Positions 11,250 to 22,663 of a stretch of 64,000 bases of DNA are shown one piece after another (positions within the stretch are counted from its first letter, which is position 1; each line of letters begins with the position of its first letter). The notes below the pieces were generated by a model that saw nothing but the letters and a program-made list of their open reading frames with translations, searched no databases and was not told the DNA's origin. The stretch covers positions 13,683,441-13,747,440 of the forward strand of contig NC_088795.1 in assembly GCF_011386835.1 (NCBI RefSeq). Reading direction: 5' to 3'. The DNA is from Chrysemys picta bellii. Taxonomy: Eukaryota; Chordata; Testudines; Emydidae. Both the position numbers and the translations under genes were made by a program.

Positions 11250-13500
11250 CAAGAAATGCTGCTTTGCCCCAGTCACATGACATAAATCAGATTTACAAAA
11301 AATGAATGTCCCTGTTAGACGGCAGGAGTTAGTAGCCACTGCTCCATTGGCTACTGGTACAGTGCTGTGGCAAGGGGAAAAAGGGTTGTATTCTCTGCAG
11401 CCGGATCAGAAAGATGTTGCAGTATGATTCCTAAGAGGTGTAAGAGTCCTTAGCTCCCACAGGAGTTTTGGGTGCTCAGTAGCTAGCAAGTTCAGGCTCA
11501 TGAAACAAATAACTTGGAACAAGAAAGGTCTTTGCATCTCCTCTTATGCTGAAGGATTGTGGTCTAAGAATTCCCAAACATAAATGTGAAATATTTGCAG
11601 GTGATGCAAACTGATGAGTATGATACGGCTGAGGATTCATTGCTAGGCATGGGGTGTTAACAGACTTTGATTCCAATTTCCCAGCACAATGGATTTGTGA
11701 TACCTCCCTATATGGGGTGGAAGCAGTCATCCCACATGATACCAACAGGAAAACCATTTGCTTGTGTTTCAAGGGCACTGAGTAAAGCACAAAGCAACCC
11801 AGACAAATGTAAAATGGAAGAGTTGGGAGTGATCTTTACAGTGTGCAAGTTTCATCAGTACCTGTATGGATGAATAGCCTGGGAGAACCATGACTTAATC
11901 AAACTTCCAAATACCAGTGCATAAAGTTAGGCAACTAAATAAGTGGCCTGGGAGCAGCAGGGGTCCAGCACCTCTGATAATCGGACTGCTCCCCAGTTAC
12001 TTAACTACCTAAGTGTATGAACTCAGGTTTAGAAATCTGACCATAACCTCGCTGTGCCTCTGTTAAACCATCTTAGGGTTAAATGTTTGTAATATTGATA
12101 TCCTTGAATGAAAGGCATCCTGGAAATGTAAAGTATTATTCCATAGCAATGAGAAAAGTAACACTGCAATATTAAATCAATTCCACTTTGTTCCTTTCTA
12201 CTCAGAAAATTGCAAGCCTGAGATGGCTCTCACTGTGGTGTAAATTGGCAGTAAATCTACTGAAGTCAATCGCGTCACTGACCTAAAACCAGTGTGAGAT
12301 CAGAGTCTGGCCCCCATCTTGGACAAGCCTTTTAAGTTCTTGTCTTAATTGGGATTTGTGCTTTGTTCCCAGGAGTCCTGCCACCTTTTCCTTTGCTGTT
12401 CTTCTATGCTTCAGCAGGCTGTCTGGATTCTTTAGTTACTGAGGAAATTAGCTGTCTGTTATGGCTTATTGCTTAAATATGTCATCTTCTACAGTGCTAA
12501 TCAACAAAACCTTATTAACTGGGAACACTGATACTGAGTTGAATGAAATTTCTTGGCTAATAAGAAACTGGTCTGCAATACTCCAAAAGGCAGTCCACTT
12601 TCTGCAAATACATCAATGAGTTGATTGGCAGGAATGTTTGCACATATTGGAGGCTATTTGTGGAAAGTGAATTTTGCATTCACAATCGAGAATGTCCACA
12701 CATAATATTTACCTGCCTTCAAGTTTTGTTAACAAACTCAAAACTTAGACCAAACCCATGGAAAGGTTTGCTAAGGTTCATTGATCTTTCAAGAGAAACT
12801 GTGCTAATTATGATTTTTGTATCAAAATAATGGGAAATTCTAGATATTGACAAACTTGGTGATTTTGACTAAGTTCCGGATTTGAGATTTTTGGGTCCAT
12901 TTGAAACAAACTCAGGTGGTGTCAATCCATGTGGACTGAAATTGAAGAAAATATTTACCAGAATGTATGTGAAGCAAACTGCTGCGTTTCATATAGATCC
13001 AGGGGTCCAATCAACCACCTATTGAAATCCAGGGAGATACTCCCCTGAATTGGGTTTTAGATCAGATCCTAAGTCTTATTGTAGTGGGTTGTGTATAGGT
13101 TTGGAAAATTTGATTTTTGTAATGGATTTGGCAGATATCAATGTTTATTTTTAAGCATTTTTTAAGCTTTGTATACCTTTAAATTTTCACAGTTTTGGGA
13201 AATTATGCAGGGGTCAGACAATAACTTAGTAACAATAGATGTTGAGATACAAAAAGTTAAAGGGACTATCCACAGCTTAAGGCTACTGGATGTAAGAGTG
13301 GAAGAATTTGGTTCTCGCTGTCTAACGTGTTATTTAAAGCAAACTAATCATTATACAACTGTTAACTAATAAGCCATCGTACTATCACATACATTGCAGA
13401 CTGCTATATTTGGGTAGTTTTCTATATTTTGGGAGTATATAATAAATCACATATTAATAGATCAATTTGCCTGACACTTCTGGATGCTGCTGAAAGCAAA
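11250..13500. other. intergenic, nothing recognised
   Basis: Short ORFs up to 104 codons show no motif. MIR/L2-like scraps occur near 11930-12060 and 12220-12310. No exon or RNA gene was recognised. Confidence 0.45.
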
Positions 13501-13504
13501 TCCA

Positions 13505-13915
13505 TGTCAGAGAATAACAGAGTTCTCACTCTTTGTTTGGGTACAGCAAATCAGATACTTTATTTTCTTTCTATCAATTGCATAAAGGGAGAGAGCTAAA
13601 CAGGTCTCTAAACAGGTAAACAATTACAGCAAGCATTTATACCTTTTGTTACAGACAATAATGAGCAACAGCTGCATTTTGTTTATACATAGGTCATTCT
13701 GATATCTTGTTTTGCTCACTAATGTAGACTCTTAGTCTACATTCCATATTATCTACACATTATCTACACAAGGTCGCAACAACGTCTCACACAGTTCTTT
13801 CCCACTCTCCTCACACATTCCTCGCTTCTACAAGTCTCGCGTTATTAGGGTTACAGTTAGCCTAACTCTTGCTAATGAACTGTCATGCATTGCATCCCCT
13901 TCCTGTCAGTTCTTT
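13505..13915 (-). mobile_element. probable LTR of an endogenous retrovirus
   Basis: On the minus strand the region reads like an LTR: a TATA-like ggtataaatgc near 13635-13645, a poly(A) signal AATAAA near 13555, and a 3' end reading ctctgaca at about 13506. Its 5' end is less certain (tgacagg near 13900). No internal genes adjoin it. Recognition rests on architecture only. Confidence 0.45.
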
Positions 13916-15940
13916 CTCTGCTTCCACATCTATTAGCCTTTATTGAAATTGGGTCCATTTCCATTTTTAATATCAATCTGAGATGAGCTGCTGTGTTCTA
14001 GTGCCACACAAAGGTTGCAGGATAAAACATCAAGAAAGCAGCTTTTGTCTTGTCCTCTCTATGATATTGTTCCCTGGATAAAGGCAATAGACTATAGAAG
14101 CAGACAGTTGTACACTATACTTGCTTACATACTGTATTGGTATTAACAGTTTTGGTGTTATATATTCCCGCACATTTGTACAATGTGAAATCTGCTTTGA
14201 AATAATTGTTAAAAGAAAAATCAAACATGGGGAATGTGCTTCTAAGCATATTCATCTTGAGCTGCTCACATACAAATGCAAATCTTCTTTACATGCTTAT
14301 GCCCAAGCACTAACAACAGAGCTGCTACCAAAAAATTTGAAGATGTTTTGGGATTGGGAATAAAAATGGAGCTATTTCTTTACATTTTTGGAGATTCCAA
14401 GCCCACAGTAGAAGTAATAGTGATTAGAACCACTAGTCTGCACTGAAAAATCTTCTAAATTGTCCCTGTAGTTCCCAGGACTTACGTGACTTTTTCTAAT
14501 TGTATCGAAAATGGAAGGAGACAGCTGTCTGGTCAATAGAATCTTGCATTCTGTCGCTGAACTGTAAAACATGGGAAGTGTATAATTGGTGCAGACGTCT
14601 AGCACAGTAGTACATAATTGAACTCAGTGGCATAATAACTCTGTGTGAATATGGTATCTGAGCTTGGGCAAAGATCTGCAGGGAAATGCAATCATTTCAT
14701 CTAAAGAGCTTGCTCCCTGAAACCGGTCCAAAACATTTTCTAAGGCATTCCATTTGGGATATATCTTGTGGCTTTTAAAACCAAAAGCGCTTAGGGGCAG
14801 GGAGCCCTGCAGCAGTGACAGCATGGCTATAGGCATTCTGCCTGTGGAGAAATGTGGTAGGTAGAATACCGCTGGGTACCTAGGGGAATACACTGCTTCC
14901 CCCCGAGGAAAAGGTACAATGCATTAGTGCCTGCTATGACAACCCCCCACATGCACACAGTGTTTTCCGTCAGGGATCAGAAGCACCAGGACTCTGGCTG
15001 TTCCCTGTGAGAAGACTGATACAACAGAAATAGTGCTGGTAGGAGCAATGCGACTTTATTTTGTATAGAGATTGTCATACAGATGGCAGCATCCCGGAAG
15101 AGTTACCTTACGGAGCTAAACCCACCAGTGTTCCAGAGTTAAATGAAAATAGTAAGAGGAAGCAACACTACAAGACGGACAAGGGAGAAAAGCTATGAAT
15201 AGGACTGTACTGTGCTTTATGCAGGAGTACTAGGAGGATAGAGAGCACAGGGAAATTCCCATCGCATGAGACACAATGATATTCCCAGCATTCCTTTCCA
15301 TGTAGACTCCTGAGTTTGGGTAGGCAGGTGAGTTTGGGAGCACACTCATTGTCTCACAGGATAAAGTCGCTTTGTTTTGGTTAAGCCAGGCAACCCTCAG
15401 CTTAAGCCTGCAGGCCCTTGATGTGTAGTTGGTTTTTAAATGATGTCCCAAGTACATGTTCCTACCAGAGGATGGTAAAGTATTGGGGTGGAGACAGTCG
15501 GGGTTTTGCACAGCAGATGGGGACTGTTTGTGTAAGAGAAGCCATCTGGAAAGATTCCCATTGACTTGAATGGGCTTTGGATCAGGCCATATGTGCATAT
15601 AGGCCCTTTTCAGTAAGGTACTTATGCACGGGCATAACTTTAAACATGAGTAGTCCCACTGACTTTAAAGGGACTGCTCATGTGACTTAGCATTAAGCAT
15701 GTGCTTAAGTTTCATGCTGAAATAGGGCTATGGCAAATAATTGTTTGAATATCGTAGGAAAAAGAGCCTTAGTTTGTGTGCATTCATTTCTCTCCCAAAA
15801 GAGAATTAACCCATGGCAAAAGTTCAACCCCCTACTTAGAAGCTGGAGAACAATATCTTGAGTTACATAGTATAGTTCATCGTGAAGATAAATGTGGCAG
15901 TGCAAGGCACAGAAGCATTGTAGTTAGTGGACCAGACTGA
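13916..15940. other. intergenic, nothing recognised
   Basis: Several ORFs of 64-122 codons on both strands carry no recognisable domain, splice context or codon bias. MIR/L2-like scraps (cccattgacttgaatggg near 15557; cccactgactttaaaggg near 15655) are present. Confidence 0.45.
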
Positions 15941-15944
15941 GAAT

Positions 15945-16085
15945 GGGGAGCTAGAAACTCCCAAGTTTTAAATCCATCTCTTCCACACCTTGGGAATGCA
16001 CTCTTTGGAAAATCTCTTACCCTCTCCGCCTCACTTTCCTCACCTGTAAAATGGGGATAATGTTCTTTATCTACCTCGCCAGTGT
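15945..16085 (-). repeat. MIR / CORE-SINE fragment
   Basis: The stretch tcctcacctgtaaaatgggg near 16037-16056, preceded by ctcttaccctctccgcctca, is a standard MIR core. It ends just before the protamine-like remnant at 16086 and probably replaced that copy's 5' part. Confidence 0.7.
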
Positions 16086-16400
16086 GAAGGAATTCTCTGC
16101 CTGCCTCCTTGTAAGAGGAATAGGAGAAAGAGACACCCTGGGAGGTAATTTTGATTGTCTCATAGCCAATGTTAGGTCTAGAATCCACCAGTGGTGTGAT
16201 GCAAAGTAGCTGCACCCTACCCCCCCCCCCACATCTGGGCTAAATGGATTTCTTTATAGCAGTGCTAGCAGCTTTGCCCCTTTAGATGTGAGCTAAGTAT
16301 TATTACCACCATTGCTATTTACATAGGCCGTAGAGACCTTAGCAATCACTAGAACTGAGCAAATATTTCATAGTGATTTATTGGAGACTGTTACTGAAAG
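16086..16400 (+). pseudogene. PRM-H: exon-1 end remnant of a protamine-like copy
   Basis: Only the last part of an exon survives. The plus strand reads CKRNRRKRHPG, then a good donor (ctgggag|gtaatt, GT at 16145-16146). It aligns with PRM-F at 31.37-31.40 kb (CRWNRRRHNG followed by gtgatttt). The alignment continues for about 250 bp into non-coding sequence, including aagtattattaccaccattgctattt near 16297 against the same string near 31525. The start codon and leader are missing, and a MIR element abuts the left edge. No exon 2 was found in the following kilobase. It is a remnant with no expected product. The alternative, that it is the first exon of a long-intron gene, is unlikely. Confidence 0.4.
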
Positions 16401-16463
16401 GTGCTGTGATATAAGGCCCTTTTATTATTAAAATTAATTGCATTCTTTATTCATGAAAGTGCA

Positions 16464-16806
16464 TACAGTAGAACCTCAGGGTTACGAACAACAGAATTAC
16501 GAACTGACCAGTCAACCTCACACCTCATTTGGAACTGGAAGTACACCATCAGGCAGCAGCAGAGACCAAGGGAAAAAAAGCAAATATAGTACAGTACGGA
16601 GTTAAACGTAAACTACTTAAAAAAAAAAAAAAAAGGAAAGCAGCATTTTTCTTCTGCATAGTAAAGTTCAAAAGCTGTGTGAAGTCAATGTTCAATTGTA
16701 AACTTTTGAAAGAACCACCATAATGTTTTCTTCAGAGTCACGAACATTTCAGAGTTACGAACAGCCTCCATTCCAGATGAGTTCATAACTCTGAGGTTCT
16801 AGTGTA
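16464..16806. mobile_element. Tigger/mariner-type MITE with TA target site
   Basis: The left end CAGTAGAACCTCAGGGTTAC and right end ataactctgaggttctagtg are inverted repeats bordered by TA. Internal copies of the motif ttacgaac recur. The interior contains an A-run of 15 near 16619-16633 and no coding sequence. Confidence 0.75.
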
Positions 16807-17093
16807 GTTCTTTATGCTTCTTGCTTTCTGTCATTAATTATAGAGCCATTAAAGATATCACGATCTATGAAATCTGAAGGAAAGTGGACTACATCAAAAT
16901 CAGGGATTTCCCGTTTGTAGCAAGAATAATGGCTTTGCATTTTATTCTCAAACTAACTTTAAATTCACCCCAATTAAAACAAAACATCTTACTGCATCAT
17001 TACTGGAAAATCTTAAATAGTTCAAACAACTAGAAAATAATAAAATCTGTAAGAGGTGACACTCCACACCACAGAAGAGATGCGTTCTATGGG

Positions 17094-17099
17094 TTTATT
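17094..17099 (-). promoter_or_regulatory. poly(A) signal of PRM-B
   Basis: AATAAA on the minus strand, about 160 nt after the PRM-B stop codon. Its context gggtttattgacagg (plus strand) matches the signals of PRM-G (agtttattgacagg) and PRM-A (agtttattgaaagg). Confidence 0.75.
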
Positions 17100-17259
17100 G
17101 ACAGGTCTGGCATTCTCCTTTACTAGGAGGGCTCCTGGAACTTGCCAAGTCTTCCATCTGGTTATCTGGTTCTTGGTGTCTTGTGTGATGGAACTGCTTG
17201 TTTTCACAGTGAAGATGGCGATGATGATCAATGGGAATGAGAAAAGGAATTGCAGGAGG

Positions 17260-18614
17260 TTATCTACTTCTTTTCCAGTAGTAGTACGTGGCACAGACAC
17301 GTATGTACCCTGTTAAGAAAATACAAGGAAGAAATGTAACCATTTGTGAATCATTGGTAAATAGTGTGTGGGAAGTTAAAGCACATGGATATCAAACTAT
17401 TCAATCTTCCTTCAGACAGGTAAATCAACCCTCCCAAATCACACATTTGCTGATGGCTTCTTCTGAAATTATTTGATATACCAAAATAATTCATATTAAG
17501 AGGCTAAAAGACAATATTATGGAGGTGCTAGTTTCAACTCTATTGTTAAGGCTGAGTTCTATTTTGCACTTAAAGTAGGGATTCAACATCTCTTTTGCAT
17601 GGAAAAAGTAAATCTCTCAAGTAGTTTGTGTACAATTAATTAAGGTATTTAAAGAAATGTAGCATCTGTGTCTGTCTTAATGGAATAACATATATAGGTC
17701 AAACTTTGCCTATAATCAAAATTCACTGAACTCTTATGCATAGGCTTTATTTGAAGAAATTAGAGTGTAATGAAGCTTACTTATTGGTCCTTCTATTTAA
17801 TTTTCATGATTATAAAATGCCACTGAGAGGCTCAGGTTACTCTTAAGTAGAGCCATTGTGACATCAGAGGTAACTCAATCAATCATCCTTCCTGTACTGC
17901 TAACTTGCCATGAGGAGAAAAATATGGGGGAAGCGGAGCAACAAATATCTCTTTAAAAATCAGTTTAATCTAATCTGGGGTCACAAACTCTAAAATGCCC
18001 TAATCATAATCACATGTTTATTCACAACAGTAATGAGATATAGTCAGTACTGGGCAGATTTAAGGTAGTGTGGAAACTTCTTTTTTGGTGTAAATTTAAC
18101 TCTAAATTTCCTGGGTTTATAAGGCTTGGTTTGGGGATAATTACACTATCTCTCTTTTTTTTTTTTACCCTAAAAACCAATATTTAATGGTGAGAGGAAG
18201 TAAAAGGCCAGAGAGTCAATGGATGGTTCATCAGAACTGAGATTGAAGTCTCCAAAGTGCAGTGGCAATGCCACAGGACGACTTCATATGCAGTGCACCG
18301 AATGGAAACTGTTTCTTTTCATAAAGCTACTTTAGTTCTGTATATTGACGTTCCATATGTTGGGCTTGTTTATATCCAACAAACAATTGCTCCAATGATT
18401 TATAGGAGGGAGAGACCTCTTTTATTTGCAACTCTCGACCGCAATTCCATTTTAACATAGTTTTGTTTGAGAATAGTAATATGGGTTGGCCTTTACCTTT
18501 CTTCTTTCCAAGTGGTTCATTATAGAACTTCCTGTTCTTCCTGTTCCTTCTACTTGGAGGAACTTTCCTCTCTCTTCTGCCGCGAGTGCGGCGCTGTCTT
18601 CTGTATCTTGCCAT
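17260..18614 (-). CDS. PRM-B: protamine-like sperm nuclear basic protein, two exons
   Basis: A predicted spermatid DNA-packaging protein of 55 residues. Exon 1 (18497-18614) begins MARYRRQRRTRGRRERK, the start seen in bird and mammalian protamine 1 (MARYR), and continues with PPSRRNRKNRK. The donor is AAAG|GTAAAGG at 18496. Exon 2 (17260-17309) follows the acceptor ttcttaacag at 17311-17310 and adds Y-I-R-V-C-A-T-Y-Y-Y-W-K-R-S-R before TAA. The intron (1187 bp) is phase 1, as in PRM-A. Arg is 16 of 55 residues and Lys 7, so it is less Arg-rich than PRM-A, and the Tyr/Cys tail is unusual. The promoter, leader and poly(A) signal are recognisable paralogues of other copies. There is no stop or frameshift. 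Expression is unknown. A recently decaying copy with a chance open tail is the main alternative. Confidence 0.75.
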
Positions 18615-18743
18615 CCTCCAGTGAATTTAGTTGTTTAAAGATTGTTTAAAGAAGAAGAGAGAGAGCATTTCTTGGCTGAGCCAAGCCAGCCTGCCTGCTC
18701 TGATGGTACTTTTGAGCTTGTGAAGTGAAGTGAAGCCAGTATG

Positions 18744-18753
18744 TAAATTTAAA
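18744..18753 (-). promoter_or_regulatory. TATA-like box and promoter of PRM-B
   Basis: On the minus strand cagaccctttaaattt lies about 130 bp upstream of the start codon. The same word, cagaccctttaaat, occurs in the PRM-F promoter (31176-31188), and PRM-C has cagtcccttgaaat. A distal string GTCATTTTTCAGCAACAAA (about 18790-18808, minus) is shared with PRM-F at about 31103-31121. Confidence 0.6.
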
Positions 18754-18814
18754 GGGTCTGGTACTATGAACACACAAGAGGTCCCCTTTGTTGCTGAAAA
18801 ATGACCATATATGG

Positions 18815-20589
18815 TAATGAAACTGACATTTTATTAGTATTCCCTAATAACCCTAATTTACTGAATAGTAGGCAAACCCAGATTGGATGTGATCAGCGTT
18901 GCTTTCACCCTTATGCCCTTGTCTCTCTAAACTCCTTTTCTTCTGTAGTTCTGCCTTCTCCTCCTTATCCTCTTGCAGAACCATAATAATAAAAGGAACA
19001 ACCTTCACTAGAAAGCTTTTAAACTGAAGATCCCAGACTGCTGTCACTTCACAACCAATGTGGTGTAGCAACATTTTACAATAGTTGAGGACATGATATG
19101 TGAAATCCCCCATTTGTTCTAGAAAATAATCTAAAATTATGGACATATGGCAAATGACAGAAGATTCTTTATTATCCAAAATAGACATCTAAGGAATTGC
19201 ACAGTATGAAAACCTTAACATGTTGTGTCTTTCTCAAGTGCTCACATATATAATGGATGAAAGTGCTAAGCATTTTACAACGTCAGCCTTATCACAACAC
19301 TTACAGAATTAAGAGAGATCCTGTCCCTGATCCAATTATTCCATCAATGTAATCCAAAATACTTAGATAAGTGCTAAATAAATAAACAATCAAATATGAA
19401 AAATGAAACATCTTAAAAATGTAATGAATCATAGACTTATCTGAGTAGACTTTACACCTGATTGAGCTGAGGAGAGCAGAAGGAAAGGCTAAGCTACCTT
19501 TTCACTTTTCTCCTGATCCTAGGCCAATCAGGGAGCTGTTATGGCCCCTGGCAAAATCGGTATCCCAGGGAACGCTGCAACATCCAAGTATCAGTACTTT
19601 GCCCCATCTCTGCCTCTCACCCCCTCCCTTCACCTGCCCTTCGGACACAGAGCCAGGGGCATGTGACATAAAGCTAGTTATGCCAGCTCGACACCATCTG
19701 AACACTCCTTTCTGCGAGAGAAAATCCTCGGCTGCCTACTCTGAGTCGTTGGAGCCAGGGCCAAGAATCTGGCCTGGCATGTGTTTGTTTTGTTGTACAC
19801 TGTCATCACTGATGTTTGGCTCCCTCTTGCCCTAGGTATCAAGTTCAAAATTCTTGCTGTAGCTTCTGCCCAACCTATATCTCTGACTTTGTCTCTCATC
19901 TCATTCCTCCTGTGTGATCCATGCAGGGTGACCACTGAACATGTGCAGAACAAAATGCAGAAGTGAGGTCTAACAGTTTGCCATGGGCCCCTTGGCCAAA
20001 TTCTGTTACTGCTATTTTTCAAATGTAGTCACTGTTGTTGTTGTTCACTATAGAGCTTATGAGTTGAACCTTCTCTTGAATAAACTAAAGAAATGGAACC
20101 TGTTAAATCTCTCACTATAAGGCATGGTATTCTAACCCCAAATCATTCCTGTTGCTCTTTTGTGAACCCTTTCCAATGTGTGGACATCCATTTGGACATG
20201 TCATTAAATTGGATTTGGCTTTGCCTTTTTGCAACCGGATCATCTGGTAATAATGGGTGATAGGATGCAAGCTTGGGATCAGAATATGTATTCGTGACAT
20301 TGTGTTACTCACAGCACTTTGCTTTGCCACGTCAGGTAATAATTGAATTTCCAAATTAAAAATGTAAAATGTAGGAAGCACTTGAACTATACGTTTTTGA
20401 AAACCTGTGGTAAAGTTGAAGTCTTGATTCCTTGCCCCATCTTGAGATGCTTCTTAAAGTGCGATCTAACCCTTAATCATGTATCTCATGACTGCCACCT
20501 AATAGATTGTCATTCTTATTGACTGTCTGATTAACTAAAATTGTCTTTCCTGTATGTGGTCACTTTAAAATGACATAGGATGATACAAG
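18815..20589. other. intergenic, old CR1-like scraps
   Basis: No gene recognised. Sequence near 20100-20400 (cattcctgttgctcttttgtgaaccctttcc) resembles diverged CR1 3' sequence in reverse orientation. ORFs of 60-114 codons have no motif. Confidence 0.4.
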
Positions 20590-21371
20590 TGTAAGGGGGC
20601 CCCGTACTGAAACTTAGTGGGGGGCTTGGTTGGCCCTCTTCCAATACCAAAAGACAGGGGAAGAGCCGAAGACAAATCACGATCCTGAGACTGACAGTAC
20701 GCAGGGCCAATGGGGAGAGGACAATGCTCTAGGTCAGGCTGATTGACAGGGCAGGTAGGTCACTGAGGGAGTCAGGGCTGAGCTACAGTAGGGAGCTGCG
20801 GGGTCAGAGCCAGGATAGCGGACACCGGCTGTGCCACAAGTAACAGTACAGCCGGGCGCAGTGAATGTTGGGGAGAATGAGGTGAGGACCCTGGGCAGAA
20901 AGGACTCATTGCAGGAAGACATCGCAAGACAAGAGAGCCTGGGAAGCTTTTTTAAAGTCACAGAGACTGCTGTTTGTGGTCTTCCCCGTGCCCAGGGTGG
21001 GAGTTCTTGTTTCCTTCAACCTTTTCCATTTTTTCCTTTATTTTTCTTACAGTCTCTGTTTAATCAATTGTATTTGGTTCGAACTTAACGTAGTGATCAG
21101 GGGGTCAGGGAAGTGGCCGGTGTGCAGAGAGCACCCCGGGGTGGGGACGCCCTAGTCCCTGTCCTAATTGACCACAACGAGACTGGGGGTGAAGTCTCCC
21201 AGGAATCCTGGGCCCAGCCTTGTCAGAGTTACAAGGACTCTGCCACACAGGAGCGTGGAAGAGGAGTCCTTAAGGTGAGGCAGGCATCCAGCTAATGGGA
21301 GTTGGAGCGAGTCCGCTCTTTCACTATCCAATTCCACCGGGGTAGTGCAGAAGCCAGGAAACTTCCCCACA
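20590..21371. mobile_element. probable solo LTR upstream of PRM-C
   Basis: The element starts TGTAAGGGGG and ends CTTCCCCACA, giving TG...CA inverted termini over 782 bp. Its GC-rich sequence matches my recollection of a turtle ERV LTR. No convincing target duplication was read (acaag versus actgt). Its right end lies only about 60 bp upstream of the PRM-C TATA-like box. No internal viral genes are present. Confidence 0.55.
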
Positions 21372-21430
21372 ACTGTGGAATCATTCCACTGCTTACACAA
21401 GCACTGTATGTATTCATAGGTGCCAGTCCC

Positions 21431-21437
21431 TTGAAAT
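21431..21437 (+). promoter_or_regulatory. TATA-like box of PRM-C
   Basis: The plus strand reads gtgccagtcccttgaaatga, aligning with gtgccagaccctttaaatca of PRM-F. The box is TTGAAAT instead of TTTAAAT and lies 123 bp upstream of the PRM-C start. The leader downstream (gcatcaggaaaggcagg) also aligns with ccatcagagcaggcagg of PRM-B. Confidence 0.5.
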
Positions 21438-21559
21438 GAGAACCAGCTGAAATTCACCTCAGAGACTCAGAAATTGCATCAGGAAAGGCAGGTTTGGTCT
21501 GGCTGAACCTAAAACGCATTCTCCTTTGTCTGGAATTTTACCACAACAACTGCCTTGAA

Positions 21560-21673
21560 ATGGTAGGATGCCCCTGTAGGGCTCCTCTTGCCAGTAGGAG
21601 GAAGAGGAGGAGATGGCGGCAGTGTGGGAGAAGAAGGAAGAGACCTAGGTTAGCAAGGAAGAAAAAGAAGTAA
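21560..21673 (+). CDS. PRM-C: cysteine-containing protamine-like ORF, 37 aa
   Basis: The plus-strand ORF starts MVGCPCRAPLASRRKRRRW and ends RPRLARKKKK before TAA. It has 13 Arg, 6 Lys and 3 Cys in 37 residues, so half is basic, which fits a nuclear basic protein. The start is aligned to the PRM-B start codon by the conserved leader (acaacaactgccttgaa against aaacaactaaattcactggagg). The region where PRM-B has its intron donor AAAGGTAAAG here reads AAAGAAGTAAAG, which places a stop (TAA) over the former donor. The product could therefore be made without splicing; an AATAAA follows 127 nt after the stop. A splice at AA|GTAAAG remains possible, but no good exon 2 was found. The reading frame is intact. 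Whether it is expressed is unknown. Confidence 0.6.
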   Translation: MVGCPCRAPLASRRKRRRWRQCGRRRKRPRLARKKKK

Positions 21674-21799
21674 AGAGAATCTGACTGAATGTATTTAATT
21701 TGTTTAATCTAGCTATGGATGTTGGGGGAGAGATGTATTGGATAATTTTGCAGTAAGATCTCACTAAACCCAGCAAATTAGCTTGGCAATTTCTTGGCT

Positions 21800-21805
21800 A
21801 ATAAA
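21800..21805 (+). promoter_or_regulatory. poly(A) signal downstream of PRM-C
   Basis: AATAAA in ggctaataaaatagc, 127 nt after the PRM-C stop. The spacing is similar to that of the other copies (137-180 nt). Confidence 0.45.
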
Positions 21806-22663
21806 ATAGCTTCTATCTAATTTGTTTAATTTCCCACGTGCTCTACTGATTTTAATTAGAATTTTAAACTTTTGAATTGTAAGCAAGTGAACTTCCAAAA
21901 CACTTTTTTACTTATTCATTCTTTCTTCCCTCTGCCTAGCAACCATTGCTCACAGTTGCTCCAGCAAAAACAGATAACCTCCCGTTCTCATGCCTCGGGA
22001 CTTCTGAAAAGTCACTGAATTAACACCATCGAGGCAATGGAGTATCTTTTCAAGATTCGGGAACCCTTCTACCAAAGGAGCAATGGTCAAACCCGTCATT
22101 AAACCTGAAACTGCATTGCTTTTTTCTGACTGGCCTAGTTATTTTCAGCACATTCAGAACCTATTGTTTTAAAAAAGAAGACCAGAATAAATAGGAAAGC
22201 TTAGGATAAGTTTGGGCTAAGGGCAGGTAGCAGCAAGATGACTCACCCGTCCGGCTACCCCGGGTAGCATCACAGTGGACTTGTAGAATCCCATTGTTGT
22301 TTATTGATGGTTTTCCAGCACATTCAGTAGTATCTATTTATTCTCAAGCCAAGTTTTACTAACAATTTTGTAGCTGCACCAATTATGACAAATGCATAAT
22401 CGTATCGTCCTTAGACTAATCTTAACCCTGGAAAACTAGATCATCTTAATAAGGAAACTCAGAGAGAAAGTTTGCAGACAAAAGCAAAAGTCACAGCAAG
22501 AATTGCAGTGAACTGATTTATTGGTCATCAGCTTCTATTGAAGGGAAAGAGCGGTTTCTCTTGAATTTTGACAAGTTGTCCAGGTTTTACATCTGTTTTG
22601 TTCTGTGATGGGGTGGCAACTCATTCATACACTGGAAGAGCGGATGTTACTGACCACGTCAGA

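Noticed and set aside
21670..21778. Possible splice from PRM-C to NYGCWGRDVLDNF
   Set aside because: The intron would be about 45 bp, too short for vertebrate splicing.
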